64,000 bases of DNA, from contig OY482866.1 in NCBI GenBank assembly GCA_960531495.1, positions 1,736,001 through 1,800,000 on the forward strand. The letters run 5' to 3'. Shown here piece by piece: positions 57,900-64,000 of the stretch. A program made the translations under genes and the position numbers. The notes below the pieces were generated by a model. It was not told the origin of the DNA, did no database searches, and saw only the letters and a list, made by a program, of their open reading frames with translations. Position 1 is the stretch's first letter. Each line of letters opens with the position of its first letter. This DNA is from Zeus faber. Taxonomy: Eukaryota; Chordata; Actinopteri; Zeiformes; Zeidae.

Positions 57900-58313
57900 A
57901 GTGATACATATAATTGTGGCCTGCGTGCCGCAAGTTGAAATGAACAGTAAAACTTTCGCCATGTCGGCGCACCACAGCCATCTCCTTCCCTAAGCCCTTA
58001 CCTGTGGGCAGAGACTTCCACAAGTTGCGCCTGAGCAGAGACCCGGTAGGGGCAGGGCGCCGAGTAAATGGCGCCCCGGAGTCTTTATGTTGTCCGCAGC
58101 CGGTGCTTGACTACTTTGTCCGCCACATTTATATTTTGAATTTTATTTTCAAGTTGTAATTTCTCTTACCTGTTTTACTTTAAAATGACACAGAATAATA
58201 ATTTATTACTTGTTAATTGTGATGAAAAATTTTAGCTCAAAATTGTATGCGAGCCATATACCGTCATCAAAAGAGCCGTAATTGGCTCGCGAGCCATAGG
58301 TTCCCGACCCCTG

Positions 58314-60738
58314 CTCTAGATTGATTCAATCTTTAAGCTTACTCAGATCTTCCCTGATCGGAACAATATCTCAGTGAGTCGTCACCTTCACTTTTCGGGA
58401 ATCTTGTGTTGCCTTTGCTGGACCTGTCCAGACGACTCCTTGTTGGATATCTTACGGCCGGTCTCTGACTGCCGCTGGGCACACAACCTGGACATGAAGA
58501 GAGTCTCATCATCGTCGCCAGATTGTTGGATAAATTATCCTAGGTGGTCGGTGAGGTTAATCTGCCCGCTACAGGAAAACAAAACTGAGAGTATTAAAGA
58601 TATTTATTCTGCAAAATAAAGAGAAAGATACCGTCATGCTTCAAAGCAGTGTTCTGATCAGTCTACCCCTATTACTGACGAAGAGGGCTTTATACCAAAG
58701 AGAGGTTGTGTGTCAGGTGTCATTTACAACTCTGATCCTCAGTCATATCCCTGGGTGTTCCCCCAAACAGTGATTTAACAGTCAAACTTCGGTCACAGAC
58801 ACAATCCTACTGTACCATAAAACAAACACACAACGCTCTTTTAAGTCCCTCTTGTCCTTATCCTTATCTCCACACAAGGTTAAGTGAAGGATGGAATGTG
58901 GTCTGGTTTTTCCAATACTACAACTGAAATGTTTTAGACAGTTTTTACACACAGACACACACAGACAATTTTTTTGTCTCTTTATATTAACTCTGAGTGA
59001 CTCATAAAAACCCATAGACAATGAGTTTTATAACTAAGTAACATACAAAAGGCTATTGTCCTGTATAAAACATGTAAAACCTCATTCAAATAGTTGATCA
59101 TGTGCATTTTTCTCTCACAGCCTACATACATGCAACTGCGGCTCTAGCGCATGCCACTGTGATTGCACTGACGTTTCACCTTCTGGACTTGATAGACCTG
59201 CTGGCTAATTTAAGGGTCTTATTGGCCCGACTTAATGGCCTTGTTGGCCGACTTGAAGGACCTGCTGGATGCGTTGCCAAGCCCGCTTTGCGCACTCAAA
59301 GTTGTACTGCCACTGCGGTCCAGGCCTTTTGCCCGTTCCTCCAAGCCTGGCTGTCTGTTTGGGCCCACGAGTTCTGTGGAGCCTCAGCCTTCCGAGGGGT
59401 CTGAGGGTTCCGTGGGCCCTGGGTGTTCTGACATCATTGCTCTCAGCAATGCCTTGAGGTGAGGCCAATCTTTTTACTCTTAAGCCCTCACCACATGTAG
59501 CTGTACTTGGCTATACAGCGAGCTAAACACTCTTGCAATAAGTACCCAGAGACAGGAGCGCACTTTTGGTATCGTTAATGAAAGCGGTGTAAAACTGTGG
59601 AACAGTAGAGAAATATGCAGATAAACGATCAATCTCTATGCAGATGTAGATAACGTGTTAATACGTTGTCATAGCTCCCACATTGTATACATACAACAAT
59701 AACATGAATTATCTCACAAATTGTGCTTTCTCAAGGGCAGTGAAGAGGCTGATGGAAGAGATGTTAATCCGGGTCTGGGACATGATCAGATTGGCTGAGT
59801 GTGCCTTGATCTGTTTATGCCTGTTCTGATTTTACTATTATATTATTATACTATCATCCAAATGCTATGATGTTGCAATACTGACTGCGCGGGGGGCGCA
59901 CCGGGAGGCAGAACAACCGTGTTTTGGTTGCATCTAAATTTTTTAGTATGGCTTTTAAGTTGGTTTTTAACTGTATTTCTGTGTTTGTATTGGAACTGAT
60001 TTTTTTAATCTGGCTTTTAAATCAGTTTTGAAACTGTATTTCTGTATCAGGATTGGGTCTGAATTTTTGGGACACATCATCAGTAGTGGACCCCAGGACC
60101 ATGGGGTGTTTGACCATTATCACTAGACACCCTCGCCTGAGGAAGGCCCTCCCGTGGTTGATCAAGCCTCAGAGTGTGTCCCATAGCCAATTGGAGTTCA
60201 ATTTGGGTTATGCTCGATTGTGGGTAGGCAAAGAGTTTTGCTAAGCATTAATTTAGAATGATTTATGTTAAGAGTTTTGCTAAACATTAATTTTGAATGA
60301 CCAATTTACTAATGCTTCATGCAATTATGCCATGTCAAGGTTGGTATGGTAAATTATAAAAAAAAAATAAAAGGTTACGTTTAATAGGTAAGTATTTAGA
60401 GGTGTCTTGTGTTCCTACTTTGTGTCAGGGTCTTCTGTAGGTTCAGAATGAAGTTAGCTCCTCGGCACATCTGAATTTATGGGGCATAGCTCCACCCATT
60501 TTTTGGAATAAACTCCTTTTATTTTCTTTGTTTTCTTCCAATAAAAATCCTAATTGGTTTTAACCAATTGGGGATGGGGGGATGGGTTTTAACCAACTTC
60601 ATCTTTCATTTTCATAAACATCCTTTACTTACTCAACTTACTACGCCGGATCGAGCTGTACACTCTACCTTCATCCACTCCCTCATTTTCATGAGGGAAA
60701 GGAGGATAGAAGAGAGAAGATAGAAGATAACGTATTGA
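58314..60738. other. Unassigned DNA
   Basis: No gene recognised. A GC-rich stretch at 59,158-59,400 has overlapping open frames on both strands and a few approximate 20-30-bp internal repeats (CTGCTGG, CTTGTTGGC). Neither strand gives a family I know. Confidence 0.3.
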
Positions 60739-60777
60739 CGATTTAAAATGCTGAAAAGGCGGTTAGGTTAAAAGCTT
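60739..60777 (+). repeat. Orphan fragment of the satellite B motif
   Basis: CGATTTAAAATGCTGAAAAG followed by GCGG, GGTTAAAAGCTT. This parallels the B-unit core (CGATTTAAACGTCGAAAAGG, CGG, CGGTTAAACGCTT) across about 39 bases, about 1.1 kb outside the main array. Confidence 0.55.
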
Positions 60778-61804
60778 GTATGTGCGCCCCAGACTGTGTT
60801 GGTGTGGGGCGTGGTTGTGTGTTTGGGCGCCGCGCCCCTGCATCGATCTGGTCGCGATTCGCCTATCTCTCCCAGTGCCAAAACTTATATTCACAAATAC
60901 ACCACACAATAGGCCTAGGGCTTGCGGGATGGGTGGGGTGCAAGCTATATAGGTGGGGATGCAGCGGGCAGCTGCCATCTTGCCTGTCACGCTCCTGCCC
61001 CAGCGTGCTTCTCGTCCGTTACGAAATGTTAATCCGACTCATATTGGCTTAGAATGCATACACTCGCACACGAATCCTACTCCAAGCAACACTCCACCAG
61101 ACCAGGGTCTGCGGGGCAGGAGGGGTGTGAGTGATTCAGGGTCGACTTGCCTGAAGGACTTGCATCCCCAACCCCGCAATTTTGACTGCAATAGGCAACA
61201 GTACACATTTAGCACTGGGGTTTTCCGGGATGGACAGACAGGCGGTCCTATCACACACACACACACATGCACACACCACCACACCTTCTTTGAATGCACC
61301 CCAGCAGCCTTCTGGTTGCATTACTCTCCTTTTCTCCCTCATTTACTGCCATAACTATGACAGGAAGAGGCCAGGTGACCATTTGTCATTCCAGTTTTCC
61401 TGGACCTAATCAACTGTTTTTCATTACATGTTGTCGTCCAATGTTAATTTTTTTGTGTAAATGTTTTCAGGTTCTATGTTTAATTGTCTCACCGGCCATG
61501 ATTCTCTCCCTCTTGGGGTAGTGATCAGTTGTTTATAGACCCAAACATGATAAATAGTTTTCCAAAGAGGGGGGTTGGTGGTGGTTCTCTTTGACCAAAA
61601 ACTGTGCTCTTGTCATCCTACAGGTCATCCACTGGACAGAATTATTGCAGCAGTTCTTGATGATTTAAGAATTAATAAAGTGTTGCATTGCAGGTGGAGA
61701 ACTTGAGCTACACTTGCGGACTAACTCTGTCCTAGATGCAATGGCATGCAAATACTCTTTGTTGTATGCCCAGCATGCTGACAGGATGGGTTGAAAATAA
61801 ATAA
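60778..61804. other. Unassigned DNA
   Basis: Contains a CA microsatellite (61,253-61,275). No gene recognised. Confidence 0.3.
61253..61275. repeat. (CA)n microsatellite
   Basis: About 10 CA repeats, then a mixed CACA-rich stretch. Confidence 0.9.
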
Positions 61805-64000
61805 ATAAAAAATAAAATCTCCACGAATTACTCTGTGTGGCAGGATCAGACAAACGGTCAAACATGTATTTGTCGAGTTAAAAAACGCATTTTCAGCCCA
61901 TTTAAACGTCGAAAAGGCGGATCGGTTAAACGCTACAGTCATTACTCTGTGTGACAGTGTCAGGCAGTTTAAATACTATGATGAACTAGTATGTGCTGCT
62001 AAAGTGTTGTTTGTCAAACAGTTGTAGGTCCTTCTAACATTTATTTTTCGAGTAATGATTATTTTTATCAACGTCTGCACATGTGGGAAAAAACGCATTT
62101 TCAGCCGATTTAAACGCCGAAAAGGCGGATCGGTTAAACGCTACAGTCATTACTCTGTGCGACAGTGTCAGACAGTTTAAATACTATGATGAACTAGTAT
62201 GTGCTGCTAAAGTGTTGTCTGTCAACGAGTTTTAGGCTCATATAAAATGTATTTTTCGAGTTATGAGTATTTTCAGAATTTTGGACGGTTTGCTGCCTTG
62301 CTGAATTAGAGAAACACCGAACCAATGTCTCTTTATAGGTGAATGATTCAGAATGCTGCAGTACACCATATCATTTTAATTAATATGAGGAACAATTATG
62401 TGCTTAAGTCTTTCTCAAAGACAGTTTAAATACAATGATAAACTAGTATGTGCTGCTAAAGTGTTGTTTGTCAACCAGTTTTAGGCCCATATAAAATGTA
62501 TTTCTCGAGTTATGATCATTTTCATCAAGGTCTACACATGTGGGAAAAAACGCATTTTCAGCCGATTTAAACGTCGATTTGGCGGAACGGTTAAACGCTT
62601 CAGTCATTACTCTATGTGACAGTGTCAGACAGTTTAAATACAATGATAAACTAGTATGTGCTGCTAAAGTGTTGTTTGTCAACCAGTTTTAGGCCCATAT
62701 AAAATGTATTTTTCGAGTTATGATCATTTTCAGAACTTTGGATTGTTTGCTGTCTAGCTGAATTAGAGAAACACCGAACCATTGTCTCTTTGTAGGCGCA
62801 TGATTTAGAATGCTGCAGTACACCATATAACTTTAATGAATATGAGGAACTATTATGTGCTTCTTAAGTCTTTCTCAAAGACAGTTTAAATACAATGATA
62901 AACTAGTATGTGCTGCTAAAGTCTTGTTTGTCAACCAGTTTTAGGCCCATATAAAATGTATTTTTCGAGTTCTGATAATTTTCATCAAAGTCTACACATG
63001 TGGGAAAAAACGCATTTTCAGTCGATTTAAACGTCGAAAAGGCGAATCGCTTAAACGCTTAAGTCATTACTCCATGTGACAGTGTCAGACAGTTTAAATA
63101 CAATGATGAACTAGTATGTGCTGCTAAAGTGTTGTTTGTCAACCAGTTTTAGGCCCATATGAAATGTATTTTTCGAGTTATGATCATTTTCAGAAATTTG
63201 GACGATTTGCTGTCTAGCTGAATTTGAGAAACACCGAACCATTGTCTCTTTGTAGGTGCATGATTTAGAATGCTGCAGTACACCATATAACTTTAATTAA
63301 TATGAGGAACAATTATGTGCTTCTTAAGTCTTTCGCAAAGACAGTTTAAATACAATGATAAACTAGTATGTGCTGCTAAAGTGTTGTTTGTCAACCAGTT
63401 TTAGGCCCATATAAAATGTATTTTTCGAGTTATGATAATTTTCATCAAAGTCTACACATGTGGGAAAAAACGCATTTTCAGCCGATTTAAACGTCGAAAA
63501 GGCGGATCGGTTAAACGCTTCAGCCATTACTCCGTGACAGTGTCAGACAGTTTAAATACAATGATAAACTAGTATGTGCTACTAAAGTCTTGTTTGTCAA
63601 CCAGTTTTAGGCCCATATAAAATGTATTTTTCGAGTTCTGATAATTTTCATCAAAGTCTACACGTGGGAAAAAACGCATTTTCAGCCGATTTTAACGTCG
63701 ATTTGGCGGAACGGTTAAACGCTTCAGTCATTACTCTATGTGACAGTGTCAGACAGTTTAAATACAATGATAAACTAGTATGTGCTGCTAAAGTGTTGTT
63801 TGCCAACCAGTTTTAGGCCCATATAAAATGTATTTTTCGAGTTATGATCATTTTCCGAACTTTGGACCGTTTGCTGTCTAGCTGAATTAGAGAAACACCG
63901 AACCATTGTCTCTTTGTAGGCGCATGATTCAGAATACTGCAGTACAGCATAGAAATTTAATTAATATGATGAACTATTATGTGCTTCTTAAGTGTTTCTC
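61805..64000. repeat. Complex satellite of alternating A (about 250 bp) and B (about 208 bp) units
   Basis: Units start at GTTTTAGGCCCATATAAAAT or variants at 62,021 (B), 62,229 (A), 62,478 (B), 62,686 (A), 62,938 (B), 63,146 (A), 63,398 (B), 63,604 (B) and 63,810 (A, cut by the window end). Lengths are 208, 249, 208, 252, 208, 252, 206 and 206. All share the unit start and an end with TTTAAATACAATGATAAACT, AGTATGTGCTGCTAAAGT. A units carry GCTGTCTAGCTGAATTAGAG and AATGCTGCAGTACACCATA; B units carry CTACACATGTGGGAAAAAAC and CGATTTAAACGTCGAAAAGG. A degenerate B-like unit is at 61,805-62,020. Short open frames here are not coding. Confidence 0.9.

Larger units (their letters stand above)
57439..58313 (-). 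mobile_element. hAT-superfamily DNA transposon remnant
   Basis: The 5' end on the minus strand is CAGGGGTCGGGAACC at 58,313-58,299, followed by GGCTCGCGAGCC, a familiar hAT terminal sequence. At the other side (57,660-57,439) the minus strand encodes TMFGFTNACEQSFSHLRNIK, then LTDGSLNACIKL and a stop at 57,439. This matches the hAT C-terminal dimerisation region (CEQ.FS, LTD..L). The transposase body between is missing, and a short LINE tail is inserted at 57,664-57,710. No second terminal repeat was found. Confidence 0.7.

Noticed and set aside
59102..59468. Overlapping open frames on both strands with Leu-rich or basic products
   Set aside because: GC-rich local composition explains them. 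There are no convincing splice signals or recognisable family on either strand, so they are left unassigned.

Overview
This window is teleost nuclear DNA dominated by repeats. The evidence is an L2-clade LINE with the teleost-type 3' end, a fish-type Ty3/Gypsy fragment, an endogenous retrovirus (ERV), hAT debris, GT-AG introns and long simple-sequence arrays. There is no bacterial-style gene organisation. The species cannot be named from sequence alone.

Layout. (1) Positions 1 to about 35,973 are one very long array built almost only from four-base words (GAAA, GATT, GAAT, GACT, GTTT and others). It is interrupted twice: by a roughly 100-base LINE 3' tail (6,941-7,044) and by a 2.47-kb L2 LINE (10,878-13,349, minus strand) whose reverse-transcriptase core is deleted. 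The array carries several layers of higher-order duplication, with copies displaced by about 1.05, 2.1, 3.26, 4.49 and 3.2 kb. (2) At about 35,974 the array stops in mid-unit against a 5'-truncated Gypsy element (35,974-37,645) that runs from gag to reverse transcriptase and then jumps to a partial LTR. (3) Positions 37.6-45 kb are the least repetitive part. They hold a small predicted two-exon gene (38,900-40,368), an L2 tail, and a decayed plus-strand relative of a teleost SGNH-hydrolase-like family (about 42,286-43,391). (4) An integrase C-terminal fragment of another retroelement lies at 45,050-45,290. (5) A nearly full-length but disabled class-I-like ERV occupies about 46,620-55,329 on the minus strand. 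It has a 5' LTR, a primer-binding site that matches tRNA-Trp exactly, a repeat-bearing leader, broken gag, pro and pol, and a doubtful env remnant; no 3' LTR was recognised. A roughly 0.4-kb dispersed repeat lies on both sides of it in opposite orientation. (6) Positions 56.2-61.8 kb contain LINE-like and hAT remnants and otherwise unassigned DNA. (7) From about 61,805 to the window end there is a complex satellite in which two monomer types alternate (A about 250 bp, B about 208 bp).

The only candidate for an intact host-type coding unit is the small spliced gene near 39-40 kb. The other recognised coding material is transposon, ERV or pseudogene with visible breaks. The long stop-free frames in the array, one of more than 1,000 codons, follow from the repeat composition and are not genes. 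I found no convincing new enzymatic or defence system. The most unusual items are the nested array, the shared LINE target site within it, the tRNA-Trp primed fish ERV with its leader repeats, and the A/B satellite. All family assignments are from recalled protein and nucleotide motifs without database searches; residue positions are hand counts.
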